DNA of 64,000 nucleotides. It comes from Saccharina japonica (lineage: Eukaryota; Sar; Phaeophyceae; Laminariales; Laminariaceae). The translations under genes and the position numbers were made by a program. How positions within the stretch are numbered: the first letter of the stretch is position 1; every line of letters starts with the position of its first letter. The stretch covers positions 332,079 to 396,078 of the forward strand of contig MEHQ01000140.1 of the NCBI GenBank assembly GCA_008828725.1, in the 5' to 3' direction. Under the pieces are notes generated by a model. The model made no database searches and was not told where the DNA came from. It was given only the letters and a program-made list of their open reading frames with translations. Positions 40,809 to 53,205 of this stretch are shown one piece after another.

Positions 40809-42250
40809 ATGGAGGTTCGCGCCGCCGACGAGGCAGCGGGCGGGGCAGTAGTTTCGCCAAGTCCGCCCAAGGAGCGCATTCCTGGGGCACTTTTTCGGGT
40901 CGACAGCCTGGCAACCCTCACCGCTCCCGTCACCACTCGCACCCGCGCGAGATCGGCGCGTCTGCCCCGGAACCTCCGCCCTTTCGTTTCCTCCCCGGGT
41001 ATCGTAGGCTCCTCGATCTACGGGGATGCATTTGGGGAGGGCGGCTTGGAAGGAGAGGAGAAGTTCCCCCTACCCGACAATGTGGACGTGTGGGCGAGGT
41101 ACGGATTTATTGATGGGAGATACCTATCAGCGAGTGCGCGAGACGTGGGCTCTACTGCTAGCGGAGAGAGACCGGTGTCCCACCGTGCTTTGGTGAGGAT
41201 CAGAGCCGACTCGGGAGATGGCTGGCGGCGTCAAACCGAGCTGCAGCGGAGCGCTTCGGCCCACGCTCATCGCACTGCAACAGCTGCCCCCTCTCAGGGG
41301 TCTTCCTCGACGGTCGGAATAGCGACGCAAGAGGAGGAAATGGCTCCATCGCACTCAGTAGGAGGAGGACGACGAGGAGGAGGGGAGGGAGGAGCGACCC
41401 TCTCCGTAGACGCGGGTGTGTGCACACCCTCCACCGTCATCCTCACGCCGACGTCCCAGGAGCGGTATCGACAATCCGACCCCTCGAATCCCGCTCACGC
41501 CGCGAATGGCAGTGGCCGACGGGTGTCGAATGCCGCTCCTTCTCCCGCTCATGCGGTTCGGACGGGAGACTCTTTAGCCGCGGCCGTAGCTGCCGCTGCT
41601 ACCACCGCGGCAGCATCAGCATCAGCTTCAGCCGAGGAGACAAAGGAGGAGGAGCTCTTGGCTCTTCAGCAAGAGGAGCAGCAGCGCCAGAGAGACGAGG
41701 CAGACGACTTGATGTTCCTGGCTGCGGGGCGAAGCGGCGCGAGCATCGGCAGCGGTGCGAGCAGCAGCAGCAGCTTCGCGAGGCCCGGCCGGCGACCACC
41801 TCGCTCCATGGCCGAGATCGAGCGCCACAAGCGCAACCGTGCGGAGAGGCTGCGGGCGTACGGGTGCCAGCGGCCCCTCTACGCCAGGATCGTCCCCGGC
41901 GGTACCGGCGGCGGCTCCGGCTCGAGCGGTGGCAGCGGCTGCGCCGCGACCGACGAGATGGAGACGGAGCAGTGGGTCGATACGCTCCGAGTGAGTGCTT
42001 CCCTCCGCGGGGAGTCCCTGATGGCGGCCTGCACACAGAGCTTCGCCGACGAGAGGGCGGCCACACTGCTGGGCGAGAGGCAGTCAGAGGCGAGGGCGTC
42101 GCGGACAGCGGATGTCTCGGATATGGAAGGGCCGGACGGACTGTTGCACTGCGCCGTCCTGAAGGGGGACCATGCTCTGGCGGCCCGGGCGGCGCAGTTC
42201 TTGGTGGATAAGAGGGGTGCCAGCGTTAACAGCCGTGACCCGTGGGGCAG
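40809..42250 (+). CDS. First exon of an unnamed protein ending in an ankyrin-like repeat
   Basis: The ATG lies in a good context (CAAAGCCATGG) and the frame is open for 480 codons to a donor (GGGGCAG|GTGAGA, phase 2). Residues 1-110 include SIYGDAFGEG and PDNVDVWARYGFIDGRY. Residues 110-330 are low-complexity (Ser/Ala/Gly, then EETKEEELLALQQEEQQ, a likely coiled coil). Then SMAEIERHKRNRAERLRAYG and a (GS)-rich linker follow. The last 40 residues (DGLLHCAVLKGD, AAQFLVDKRGASVNSRDPWG) read as one ankyrin repeat, cut by the intron where the next repeat should start. Ankyrin repeats bind protein partners; no specific role can be assigned. Downstream exons were not found in the window. Confidence 0.78.
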
Positions 42251-43057
42251 GTGAGACAGTTTTTTTTTTTTTTTTCTATATATGTTTTCTTGTCGTTTGT
42301 TTCAGTGCTCTTATCACGGTGCTCCTCCGTCCAAGCCGTTTTATGTGTCGGTTGCTGCGGTATACCTGACCTGGTACACAGCAGCAGTGCGTACAAGCTG
42401 CTTTGGGTGTCAGTCAGCGCGACTTACGATACGTACTGCTGTGTTGCAGCGTGTCTCGCTACGACCTTCCCTACCTTTTGGTACAAAACAGTTTTAATAC
42501 TGCTGTGACGTGCGTTATGTATAGTTTGTCTTCCGTCACCTTTTCCGTCTACTTTTTTTCACTGGGAGAGTTGGGGAGAGTTGAACTTGACGCACCCTCG
42601 TCTCGTCTCCCTGTTTGTTGTATTTTTGTCCGCCGGGAGGGACAAACATCGGAGGTGTGACTCTTACTCGTACCTGGGAGTAAAACCAACAGTTTGTACT
42701 GCAAACGCTCCGCGTGCACTCGTATGTACGATGATGCTCGCACAGAGTGTCCTGTCTTTAAACGGCTATTATTTGATGATTTGTTGATTCTACTTGCGGA
42801 GTGTGGACTGGCCTGGACTCTGCTATCATACTCGTAGTGGTTTGCTGCTTGCATGAAAAACCACTTGAAGCAATACACACAGCAATTTGTCCGCTTGCGC
42901 AAGGTTCGAGAGATGGGGCAGCCGCCGCGCTCTCACCACACTCACATGATGCAAGGGCGCTTTCCGGAATCTCCTCTCAAGATTGTTTGCCCGAATGTGT
43001 TTTTCCTCTCTCGTCTCTTGGCTGCTGTGTGATGAATGAATTACGTATTAATGGAAT

Positions 43058-43095
<38 letters not shown>

Positions 43096-43923
43096 TTACT
43101 CGATGCACACCGGGTATACACGTGACCCCGCTGGTGGGTGTGTAGGTGACGATACGTGACAGCTGCGTCTGGCGTTTCATTGCCTCGCTCCCCACTCCCC
43201 CACGACACTGCTGAACAAGGGAGACTGTTCAGACGATATTTTTGTTGGCATTGCTGCTGCTTGCTGCTCCCGCTGTTTGCTGCTCGTGCTGTTTGCTGCT
43301 GCTCCTGTTCGCTGCTGTTGCTACATTTTTGTAGCTGTCTGTCTGCTGTCTGTCTGACGCATACGACATAAAGTACATTTAATCCGTGGTCCCAGCTGTC
43401 TGTATTTGTACCTCCGAAGTATCTGGGTGTTCCGTGTTGTCCGTGTTGTGCATTTTGTCGATGAGCTTGATCATATGATACTGTCTGTATCGGAGAAAAA
43501 AGAAGAGGGTGTTCCTGTTTCCTCGCCCCCCTTTTTTATTTGTCCGAAGACGAGGCGTGTTCGTTCCGGTTGGTTTGTCTGTCGGTCTTGAGGTTCGGTG
43601 ATCTCTGTGGTCTTTGGTTGGATCTCTGGTCTGCTGGTCTGTGGTCTCTGATCTCAATTGCGGTGCATTGCTATTGCGTGTTCTATTGTTGCATTGAACG
43701 GCTGATGAGGTACTGCTTATAGACTAATGAGTTTGGAACTTTTGAACGGGGTACGTTCTACCAGATATTAACAGTATCAGGTAGTTAATACGCTCCAACA
43801 CTCCCTCAGCAACAGCGAGGTATCAGTCGATCATGCTCCTGTATCTTCAGTCTACTAATGCTCCACTTGATACTGGTACGTCGTAATGGTATGCTTCGTA
43901 TATACTTGGTACACCAAGTATTA

Positions 43924-44021
43924 CGGGGGACCTATAGTAAATAGAACCAAATGTTGTTACTAAAAATAGCGAAATATATAGGTTTTTGTTTATACCGTAG
44001 GTCCTGTTTACTATGGTCCCT
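43924..44021 (+). mobile_element. MITE family S, copy 3
   Basis: GGGGGACCTATAGTAAATAG on the left and GTCCTGTTTACTATGGTCCC on the right are inverted ends. Confidence 0.8.
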
Positions 44022-44354
44022 GGTAAGTAATAGTACGTTGCTCCACTTACATCGATACCGCGATGTACACAAGGTTAACAAGCGATACGTGTGTACGTGT
44101 AGAGCAGTACCTGTACAGATGCCTACGATCTGAGAGCGATATATATATATAGCATGTGACCCCCGACCTAGCCACCGTTGAACTGCCCGCCACCCCTTCA
44201 GTCGGCGAGGCGTCACCCCTGTACCATACTGGTACGAGTACAGCCGTTCTGCGCTTCGATGTACAGCTGTCCCGTTCCGACCTCTCGGTGCGTCATGAAC
44301 GTGATTTTTATTGCAGAACGTATTTTATGGAACACTGGAACACCGTCGTTAATA

Positions 44355-44432
44355 CCACTCTGTCCCGAAATATAAGCAACTTTTATACACTAATGTAAAA
44401 TAAAATGTTGCTTATATTTCGGGACAGAGTGG
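44355..44432. mobile_element. 78-bp Stowaway-like MITE
   Basis: CCACTCTGTCCCGAAATATA and its exact inverse form TIRs of about 27 bp around a short AT-rich loop. TA flanks both ends (44353-44354, 44433-44434). The ends resemble plant Stowaway termini (CTCCGTCCC...AAATATAAG), i.e. Tc1/mariner. Confidence 0.85.
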
Positions 44433-45186
44433 TACTTGATAAATACACCGTATAAAAACAGCAGTACGTTAAAATTTGTAATAATACGAGTCTAATAATG
44501 GACGATACCGGTAATCGGTAAAATATTTACGTACGCTTGATGGTTTCGACCAACTGAAACGTGAACGTTTGTTGTTCAGGTCCGAGGCATCCTTCTGCCA
44601 TCAGGTCTAGTCGTATACGTACGAGCCTACATATAAAATACGTACCACCCGTATATACGATATACATGGTATTATACAGTCATGGTCATGGCTTCATTCG
44701 TCGTGTCCTCGTATTATTCGAAGCATCTATCATATATACGTTAATGGAAATATAAACATGAGCAATAGCATGTCTCATGTCGTCTGTTTTGGCACGGATC
44801 GGTCGTCTTAGAGCTTGGAGTATATATCTCGTAGTCTGTACGAGTAGTATCTTGTGTTTGTACGAGCCCTTTAACGGCCGGGCGTGGCCGGTCGGACGGT
44901 GTGCTTGATGGGAACGCCTACTTGTATTTGCAACCCGCGGGTTACAAATAATATTTTACATGAAACCCTAGCTGAAAAAACCGAGAAGCAGACCCTAAAA
45001 AACGCTAACTCTAACCCTACACACCACCTCTACCCCCTACCCCTCTGCCCCTAACGCCGAATCATGCCCTCAGATATCAGATACAGTAGCTGCATAGAGC
45101 ATAGCTGCAAATTCCAACTTGAGTAACAACCACTCAATCGGTCGAGCTCACAGTTAACGTGTTGTATCAAATCTGAGAGTATTATG

Positions 45187-45960
45187 CCCTACGTACGAGC
45201 TGGGCCAGCCGTAAAGCTGATAAAGCTTTGTTGAGTCGTATCTCGTGAACCACTGCAAGTTAGGCTACAAAAATTGGGGACACTAACCCTGACACACCAC
45301 TGCTTGTGCAAAAAAAAAAGCGTATATGAATTTTTTTTCTATACTTTTTTATTTTTCCGACTTGATCTCGCTGAGATATCCGCGAAAACTCAAAAACACC
45401 GACTTTTTTACACAAAATTCGTATAGAAATCGTCGTTTTCGATCTCTATGAAACTTGGTGGAGACAGTGCTGAAGACCCACAGAGAAGAGCGATGAAAGT
45501 CTCATTGCCCAATTCGCCACCCATCAAGAGATATCACCAAAACTCGATTTCCATACATTAACCAAGTCATTACGAAAAAAATGGCACTTCTGCGATGCCC
45601 CGCTCAATTTTGAGTATTTTGCACTAAGTTTTCGACCCCGGATTTGAATCGCACGTTCAAAGGCATTCACCTTCGGCCCTATTTATTTGTTTATTTATTT
45701 GTTTATTTATTTATTTATTTTATCCTCTTTTGTTTTTTTCACTACTGCCTGTAGTTTTGGTCGCTTTTGTATTTTTTCGGGTTTTTGGATCGTTCATATC
45801 TCTTGGAAAAAATAAAATAATGCATAGGGCCGAAGGTCAACCTGTTTACGAGTGCATTAACTACACCGTGTCAAAACATCAAGTCCAAATTCGGAAAATT
45901 GATGGGGGCATGGCCAATCCGACATTTAAACCATTATATGGCTGGCCCAGCTCGTATGCA
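45187..45960. mobile_element. TIR element E, copy 2
   Basis: ACGAGCTGGGCCAGCC and GGCTGGCCCAGCTCGT are exact inverted ends. The body matches 39066-39806 in inverse orientation. It is itself interrupted by an insertion at 45667-45841. Confidence 0.82.
45667..45841. mobile_element. Small insertion nested in element E2
   Basis: CACCTTCGGCCCTATTTATT and ATGCATAGGGCCGAAGGT are inverted ends around TTTA repeats and a T-rich core. Confidence 0.65.
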
Positions 45961-46164
45961 GCTAGCTATCCGAGGGCACGATGCTGGCTTTAGAGGCAGG
46001 GGGTAGAGGTTATGCATGCGGTTAGGGTCAAAGTTAGGAGGTGCCTCCCGGCTTTTTCAGCTAGGGGTTACGTACGAAATATGATTTGCAACCCACCGGC
46101 TACAAATAGACGCTCCCCATTCGTAAACAACGCAAGTACTGTATACTGTAATCAAGATATATAG

Positions 46165-46400
46165 CGCACCCCTTCCGACGAATTTCCACGCTGATTTCTC
46201 GACAATAGGAGAGTGCATCTGTATATATATACGTCCAGTGATCTGTCTGTGTCCACGGAAAAATCTCGACAAGATCTCCCCAACGCCGCGGTTTTCGTTG
46301 CCCGTGTGTGTGCCCCCCCCCCGCCGCCCCTTGTTTCGGAGACAGTCGTGTCTGACATTCGTTCCAGCAGGGGGGTGTGATATTCTCAAGTGTTCAAGAC
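46165..46400. mobile_element. MITE family U, copy 2
   Basis: CCGACGAATTTCCACGCTGA on the left. GAAAAATCTCGACAAGATC and GGGGGGTGTGATATTCTCAAG on the right correspond to 33690-33895. Confidence 0.6.
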
Positions 46401-46424
46401 ATTTTTATTTATTTTTCCCATTTA

Positions 46425-46515
46425 TTATCTTCGCACTTTTGTCCCTCTCCCTCCATAGTCGTGACACAGATCTGGGGTCACAAAGCAGGCTCTTCTCCCT
46501 CCTCCCCACTACGTT
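46425..46515 (+). repeat. Dispersed repeat shared with 59145-59235
   Basis: CATTTATTATCTTCGC, TCCCTCC-TAGTCGT and GGGGTCACAAAG-AGGCTC are common to both places. Confidence 0.75.
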
Positions 46516-46754
46516 TAGACCGCATAAATCCCGTTTGGGGGACAAATGACTTGAAGTTAGAGGTAAATAGTTGTATGTCGTAAAGCAGAGCGGTTCTGCT
46601 GAAAGGGTTACCCGATATCGTATCAGATGCTATCAAATCAGACACATTAATACTCTGTACGCACTTGTTATACCAGGTATGAGATATGATACGAGTAGTT
46701 CGTTCCCTTGGTTTATTATGTGATACCCTCGGGCGCGAGATTCAGGCACGATGT

Positions 46755-48335
46755 GTGTGTGTGTGTGTTCTTCACATTAAACCTTCCTTTCTACCCGTCG
46801 ACATCCAGCACACCCAGTGTCCGTGCCGATTCTTCATCCTAAAAAGGTACCAGTTCTGTGGTCACAAAACTACGACACAGAGATACTACACTCAGTGCAG
46901 TAAGCAGAGCAGACAATGCAACGCCATATACGACAGGCAAGACCTACCCTGCTAGCAATCCAGGTGCGTGCAAGAGAAAAAAAGAGAAAAAAGAAAAAAG
47001 CGAAAAGAAAAAATAATATAAAGTAACGATGTGCAATGATGTGTAAGAGTGTTGTATATGAAGTCAGGCCGTGTCCCCGTGTGCCTTCTTGGGGTCACGA
47101 GCACAATCAACAATCAAAGGATCAAAAGACCGCGACTCCCTCTGCAGGAATCCCGCGACTGGTGCCCGAGTGCTCATAATCTATATGGGTGATGACCCCA
47201 TTTTTATAGGGTTATAGGGTCATCACCCATCATAGCTCATGATTTGGTTGCTTGATTATTGATTTGCTTCAGTATATTTACTTTTTATTATTTTTTCTTT
47301 TCGCTTTTTTCTTTTTTCTCTTTTTTTCTCTTGCATGCACCTGGATTGCTAGCAGGGTAGGTCTTGCCTGTCGTATATGGCGTTGCATTGTCTGCTCTGC
47401 TTACTGCACTGAGTGTAGTATCTCTGTGTCGTAGTTTTGTGACCACAGAACTGGTACCTTTTTAGGATGAAGAATCGGCACGGACACTGGGTGTGCTGGA
47501 TGTCGACGGGTAGAAAGGAAGGTTTAATGTGAAGAACACACACACACACACACACATAATAGCCGGAGCCGACAAACTCCCGTCGAAACATTCCCGTAAA
47601 AAGTAAAAACATGATACCATGGTACAGCAGCAGTTCTGCAGTACCTGGTACACCTGGTACACCTGGTACACCTGGTACTGGTATGAAATGCCAGTATCAT
47701 ATAAAAACGACGTTGATCGGCATTTTCACACGGCCCGTATCCCTCTGCTCCGACCTCTCTTTCATGCACCTGGATTGCTAGCAGGGTAGGTCTTGCCTGT
47801 CGTATATGCCATTGCAATTGTCTGCTCTGCTTACTGCACTCAGCGTAGTATCTCTGTGTCGTAGTTTTGTGACCACATAACTGGTACCTTTTTAGGATGA
47901 AGAATCGGCACGGACACTGGGTGTGCTGGATGTCGACGGGTAGAAAGGAAGGTTTAATGTGAAGAATACACACACACCTCTCATGTCATGTGTTTGGTTG
48001 TGCCAAACTGATGTTGGCTGTATTATACTTATTTTTCATTCTCTTTGTTTTCCTTGTCACTTTTTCTCTTCTTTTGTTTTCTCTCTTTCACGCAGCTGGA
48101 TTGCTAGCACGGCGGTACCTAGGTCGTGCCTGTCGTATGTGGCATTGCATTGTCTGCTCTGCTTAATCTGTACTGTATTGCAAGGCACAGCAGTAGTATC
48201 TCTGTGTCGTAGTTTAGTGCACCAGCCGTATATAATGGCACGTACGTGCCGGCTTTTCGGATCTGCACGCGGACACGGGGTGTGCTGGATGTCGACGGGT
48301 AGAAATAACAGTTTAAGTGAAAGAACACACAACAC
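46755..48335. repeat. Four copies of a (CA)n-ended repeat of about 230 bp; first two form a palindrome
   Basis: Copies at 46755-46985 (+), 47325-47550 (-), 47760-47975 (-) and 48085-48335 (-, diverged). They share GGTTTAATGTGAAGAACACA, ATGTCGACGGGTAGAAAGG, CTGGTACCTTTTTAGGATG and CTGGATTGCTAGCAGGGTAG. Copies 1 and 2 extend to 46755-47030/47275-47550 as inverted arms, with a small hairpin at 47185-47232 in the loop. Confidence 0.85.
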
Positions 48336-49259
48336 ACACAACTCAGATCCGGGGTCATGGGGTCACGCACCTGAAGCCTGCCTAACAGCCTCCCTCTGTA
48401 CAGCTTGCCTGGTACAACTTACGATATGGTTCTCGTACTATGGTTGTCTCCTTCGTGTTTTTTTCGGTCGTTGGGGTAACCAAGCTGCTACCACTTTCCC
48501 TGACGTCGAATCGTGCTTCCTCACGTCACAATTATAGCTGTTGTGTGTTTTGTCGTTTTTTCCACACATGAAATAATATTTAATATACACTCAGCACACC
48601 CAGGGTCCGGGGTACTGCTGACTGTACTGATTATCAATATAAATAGTTTTTGTAGAGAGATATCATACCTGTGCCTGACAACAGGTACCGGCCTGATACC
48701 AGGTTAGCGTGAAAGAAACCTGACTGGTATTATATGTATAATTCAAGTTCCGTAGTAAAAAAATATGAAACAGAAAAAAATACATGCAAGCAGTACGCAT
48801 CGCAACTGCAAATCTAACCTGTTACGTACGAGTTACGAACTACCAGGTGTATGTACGGATCTTATATATGTACTTCGTATATTCTTGGGTTAGATTTCCA
48901 AAATGTACGCGCGTAATTTGCGCTTTCTGGTTGGCAGTCCCCCTCAGCAAGAAAAACAACATACTGCTGTGTACCACATATAATATATACTCGTGCATAC
49001 CAGTACAAGCGAAACCGGGATTCTATTTGAGGAACATTCCGACCTGATCGTATAATACAAGGTTATATATGACCCTTATTTTATTACTACGTATTAATAC
49101 TACTGTAGTAATGCACGACTGCTGCTGTGTGTTGGTTTCACATGGAACCGTTATTTCTACCCAATTACATCAGAACAGCCAGTATCCGTCCTGATTCCTT
49201 ATCCTAAGAGAAATACTACGTACTTGTAGTTCTGTTGTCACAGACTTGTGAGACAGAGA

Positions 49260-49600
49260 AACACCAAAACAAACATACCCGCAAAATACGAATTGGTGAC
49301 GCGAGCGAAATGCAAACGTACCGGGTACGAGAACACAAGCCAGACCAGAAAAAAATTGGGGAAAAAAAGAAAAAAAAAGAGAACTGATTTCTGAAATGAA
49401 ACAGAATACAACTGACGCTAGGAGTGTGAAACAGAGAAACACCAAAACAAACATAACCGCAAAATACGAATTGGTAAAACGAGCGAAATGCAAACGTACC
49501 GGGTACGAGAACACAAGCCAGACCAGAAAAAAATTGGGGAAAAAAACAAACAAACTGATTTCTGAAATGAAACAGAATACAACTGACGCTAGGAGACCAC
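49260..49600 (+). repeat. Direct duplication of about 160 bp
   Basis: ACAGAGAAACACCAAAACAA, CGCAAAATACGAATTGGT, ACCGGGTACGAGAACACAAG and GATTTCTGAAATGAAACAG occur at 49254-49425 and again at 49432-49595. Confidence 0.88.
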
Positions 49601-51248
49601 GGAAGGGCTTGCTAAGAACAAGAAAGCATACATGCTCAAGACGAACAGATGTAACCGCTGCGCGGACGAAGCGACACGAAGATGCCGGCATAAGGACGGC
49701 GGCGAGCAAAAAGGAAACAAAGAGAGAAACAAAAGGCCGAAAAAGCAAGAAAGAGAGAAAAGAAAACAAGAACACAGAAGCCTAAATCTGACTCTAATTC
49801 CAAGTGTTTTGTCTCCACATCAGAAGTGCAGCCCTAAAAGGGTTTACGTTCGGAGTGACGAGGATCCGGATCCACCGGGGGCGACCAGTAAAACTGCTGC
49901 GAGCTCGTACGTAACTATTCTTAAAACGGACGATGTTCGTGCGGGGTCCTGTTTAGCTGTTATATACAGAAGAAAAAAAACGACAGCTGTTAGATCGAGG
50001 ATTTTGTCGAAACTCATCTGTGCAAGCTGCGTGGGATACTTCCATCGCGCGAACTACGGGGTTCGAGGGGGGAAATATGTGACATTATACTCGTGTGTAA
50101 CTCGTGTACTGCTTGTACTGGTATGCAGGGCGCAAAATGGGCAACCCTGCTAAGCGAAAAGCACGAAAAACACCCCAAAAAAAAAATTCCGCCTAAGGGG
50201 GCCGCACATTCTGTTTCGCTCGAAGGCAAAAGTGGCGCCGGAGCTTGAAAACGGATGTGTGGCGAGCCGCACGACGGCCCCTCTGGCTCGTGATGCGTTA
50301 CGCGCAATTCTGACGAAATATGTGCGTCAGAGGGTAACATGAACATTTATTTTACCACCTTTTTTGCGCCAAGCTGGTGTTCCTTACGTAGTCCCAACCC
50401 TGATCCTGCGATCTCGGAGCCCCGGAGACCGCGGTGGGCGATGGATTTTGAGTCTGCAGTTTTACGGAACACATATTTATATATACACGGCAGTATCACT
50501 TATCGCCTCTTCGTAAGAGTGCGTACGTAGGCGGAGGGTATGAGCTTACCTCTTTTTTTAGACCGTTTTCTCGAAATAAGTGGCACGTAAGGTAAAGTGG
50601 TAGGTTCTGCTGTCGGCGCGTCAGCGCGTTGTGACCGTGAAGTAGAATTCCGGCAGGCCTTGCATCATCGCTCGTCGCGTCGTTGTTTTTGCCTACCTTG
50701 CTTGTTCTTGTAGCGATTTTACTGCAGACTATCGATGCACATGTTGTGTATCATATGTACACCTTGTACGTATGCTATAGCAGTATACATGGGTTTAATG
50801 TGCAGAACACACACATGACAGCAGCAGTACTCGTAGTACGTGGTTGTTTGTCTCCACGTCGAATATGGAACCGTTATTTTGCAGTTTTTCATGTATATTT
50901 GAGTTCAAGTAGAGTTGACCAGATTATTCGATAGTATGGTTGAAGCACACTATATACGAGACAGTATAGTTGGGCTAATGCTATAGCCAATGTTTGATTT
51001 ATTCAATGGTTGATGGATTATGATTGGCTTAGGCTTTTGACCTTAGGCTCACTTAGGGTTTGGGGGACTTCCTGCGTTCGTATGATACAATAGTTGTTTG
51101 TATGTATGTACGTACAATTATCTTCACTATCCATAGATAAGGAACACAAATCGCAGATCGCCAATCGCAAATCGTATATTCATGTGGAGACAAAAAAGTC
51201 CGAGCGACGCGTACATAGATCTTTATTTTACGGTGGGGTGGACCGTGG

Positions 51249-51346
51249 GTGGACCTATAGTAAATAGAACCTACGATAGACACAAAAACCTATATATTTC
51301 CCTGTTTTTACTAATATTTTTTTGGTCCTGTTTACTATGGTCGCCC
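51249..51346 (+). mobile_element. MITE family S, copy 4
   Basis: GTGGACCTATAGTAAATAG on the left and GGTCCTGTTTACTATGGTCG on the right are inverted ends. Confidence 0.78.
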
Positions 51347-52044
51347 GTAAGACACGAAGTTAGACAAGTTTGTGTTCGGGTATTGTGAGTATTTCATAGA
51401 CAGAACAGGATACACAAATCGCAAATAAATGCACGGAGACGCAGAGCAAGAGTAGGGCGTGGATCTTGCTTTTACAATAAGGCGAGTATTTGTTCGAGCA
51501 CTGGATCATGTGTTCGAGTGATGTACGAGGTATTGCGCGTAATGTGTGACCCTGACCACGGAATTTGTGTGCTGAAGGATTAAGAATCAGTATATACGGA
51601 CTACCGACACAATGAATGACTACGTACGCACAACAAAAACGAAAACAACAATAACGACACCAACCAAACACGACAACGGCAATATGCTAACATTTTTAGG
51701 AAGTGCTTCCGTTTTTTGTTTTGTGTTCTGCCTTCTATTAAAAACACTGTTGCAGAAGCTGGCTATTGATATTAACAATAAATAGTATACTGTCCATCGT
51801 TACTGACTAGTGTATATATACCTATATAAAAAACGCCTCTTCAAGACAAGTCCGCACGTGATTTCTTGCCGCCACGATTTCGCAATTTTTACGTACAATT
51901 TCGCAATTTTGCATCGTGGTGGTGTGGTTCAGCGTACTACGAGTACAGCAGCAGAGGATTGTTTGCATGATTATTTTTCCTGTCGAGGTTACATACATAC
52001 GAATACTCCTCTGATCGAGAAGGTTCTTTACTGATACTCTGTTC

Positions 52045-52488
52045 TCAGTATACAATTATTGTACTGCTGGCTCGCAACTTTGAGTTCTCGAAAACGCCCC
52101 ATGAGCCGTTTCTAGCTGCCTGCGACTGCTGTGTCGCGCGCCCGACGCCCGACGCCCCCCCACACACCCCACTGGTAGATTGTCCCTCCGGCATTAGTTT
52201 GCCCGAAACGTTTTGTTCTATCTTCTCTTTGCCGGTGGGAAGCGGCGGAGGCGGTACTGACGTCCGACGTGCCTTTGCTAACTGACGTTTTCCAGACGCC
52301 CCCGCTTTTAATAACGCCACACTAATCACGGAACTCTTGCCTCGAACTCGTGCGAGTACTGTATCCCCGCTTTTGAGAACGCCACACTTATCACGTAACT
52401 CTGTAACTCCTGGCTCGAGGAGTACTGCTGCTGTTGTGTACTCTGTATATACAACTCTCTTGACCCTTACTGAAAACGGGTGTCCCAC
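52045..52488 (-). CDS. Uncertain 147-codon reading frame
   Basis: The frame contains VTELRDKCGVLKSGDTVLAR and ISVALLKAGASGKRQLAKAR, a Pro stretch and a Gly/Ser/Gln-rich end. An internal 30-bp near-duplication (GTGTGGCGTT...AAAAGCGGGG) suggests repeat DNA. No domain is recognised and no splice context supports it. It may be a gene fragment or chance. Confidence 0.2.
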   Translation of the reverse strand: MGHPFSVRVKRVVYTEYTTAAVLLEPGVTELRDKCGVLKSGDTVLARVRGKSSVISVALLKAGASGKRQLAKARRTSVPPPPLPTGKEKIEQNVSGKLMPEGQSTSGVCGGASGVGRATQQSQAARNGSWGVFENSKLRASSTIIVY

Positions 52489-52620
52489 ACTAATTCCAAG
52501 TATTACCGGTAATACTGCGTCCCCAAAAAATGTTTTCAGTTCCCCTTGAGTTCTGCCGTCCCGATGTGGGGACGAAACACTTGGAATTAGTATGAAATAT
52601 TTGTTTCTGTACAGCAGCAG
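52455..52620. repeat. N-family repeat, two inverted copies
   Basis: GTCCCACACTAATTCCAAGT is followed 90 bp later by its inverse-type partner GACGAAACACTTGGAATTAG. Confidence 0.72.
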
Positions 52621-52734
52621 TGCAGTACTAAAAGGGTTTTAAGTGGTACTCTGATGTGTGTATCGTACGTATATAACGCGGGTGATGAGATAATAAGTAC
52701 GCGCGATCGAAGTATTACACTCAGCTACGTAGCA

Positions 52735-53205
52735 AAGATGAGTTTCGACGAAATCCTCGAGCTCACAGCTGTTGTTTTTTTTTTTAATTTTTAAATAAGA
52801 TATAACATTCATAGGACCCTTGAGCGAATTTCCGAATTTCCGTTCTGATTTTCTAGACGACGGGTGGAATTTTATGCAACTGCCGAGCAATGCATGCGCG
52901 CGCGCCTACGGCAAGATCTATCTCGACGAGACCTCCCTCCAGCTCTCCAGGGCCCTCTCCAGAGCCAGCCACCTTTTGCGTGTGTCCCCCCCCGGTTTCG
53001 AAGAAAATCGGCTTGGAAATTCGTCCCGGGGAGGGGGTGTTATGTTGTCTGTCCCGAAATATAAAGCCCGTTTGTGTTTTAATATTCAATCCATATGGTC
53101 CTTACATTTCGGGACATATATTATGTGTTGTATAGTTTGGTTGGTGTCATATCGACGAAATCCTCGATATCACAGCAGTAGTTTTTGTTTTTTTTTAATT
53201 ATTAT
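52735..53205. mobile_element. U-family MITE (52818-53045) between P-family repeats
   Basis: TTTCGACGAAATCCTCGAG at 52742 and ATCGACGAAATCCTCGATA at 53152 flank the segment. Inside are CGAATTTCCGTTCTGATTTT and its inverse near 53010, and TCTGTCCCGAAATATAA with TTACATTTCGGGACA, a Stowaway-like pair at 53043-53115. Confidence 0.62.

Larger units (their letters stand above)
44930..46110. mobile_element. Outer TIR element with element E2 nested inside
   Basis: ATTTGCAACCCGCGGGTTAC, ACCCTAGCTGAAAAAACCG on the left match the inverse of GGCTTTTTCAGCTAGGGGTT and GCAACCCACCGGCTAC on the right. Confidence 0.7.

Noticed and set aside
41420..42211. 263-codon + strand frame overlapping the ankyrin-like exon
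   Set aside because: It lacks homology-like segments. The 40809 frame has a good start context, an ankyrin repeat and a donor at its end.
45000..45060. Telomere-like AACCCTA/CTAACTCTAACCC
   Set aside because: Only two or three imperfect units inside the arm of an inverted-repeat element. No array.
47349..47973. Minus-strand frames with the shared peptide HIKPSFLPVDIQHTQCPC
   Set aside because: The shared peptide follows from the repeat copies. It is not supported by start context or domain, and the diverged fourth copy alters it.
49170..49775. 201-codon Phe/Leu-rich minus-strand frame resembling a membrane protein
   Set aside because: It is the reverse strand of an A-rich direct duplication. 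The repeated LLASVVFCFISEIS segments come from that duplication.
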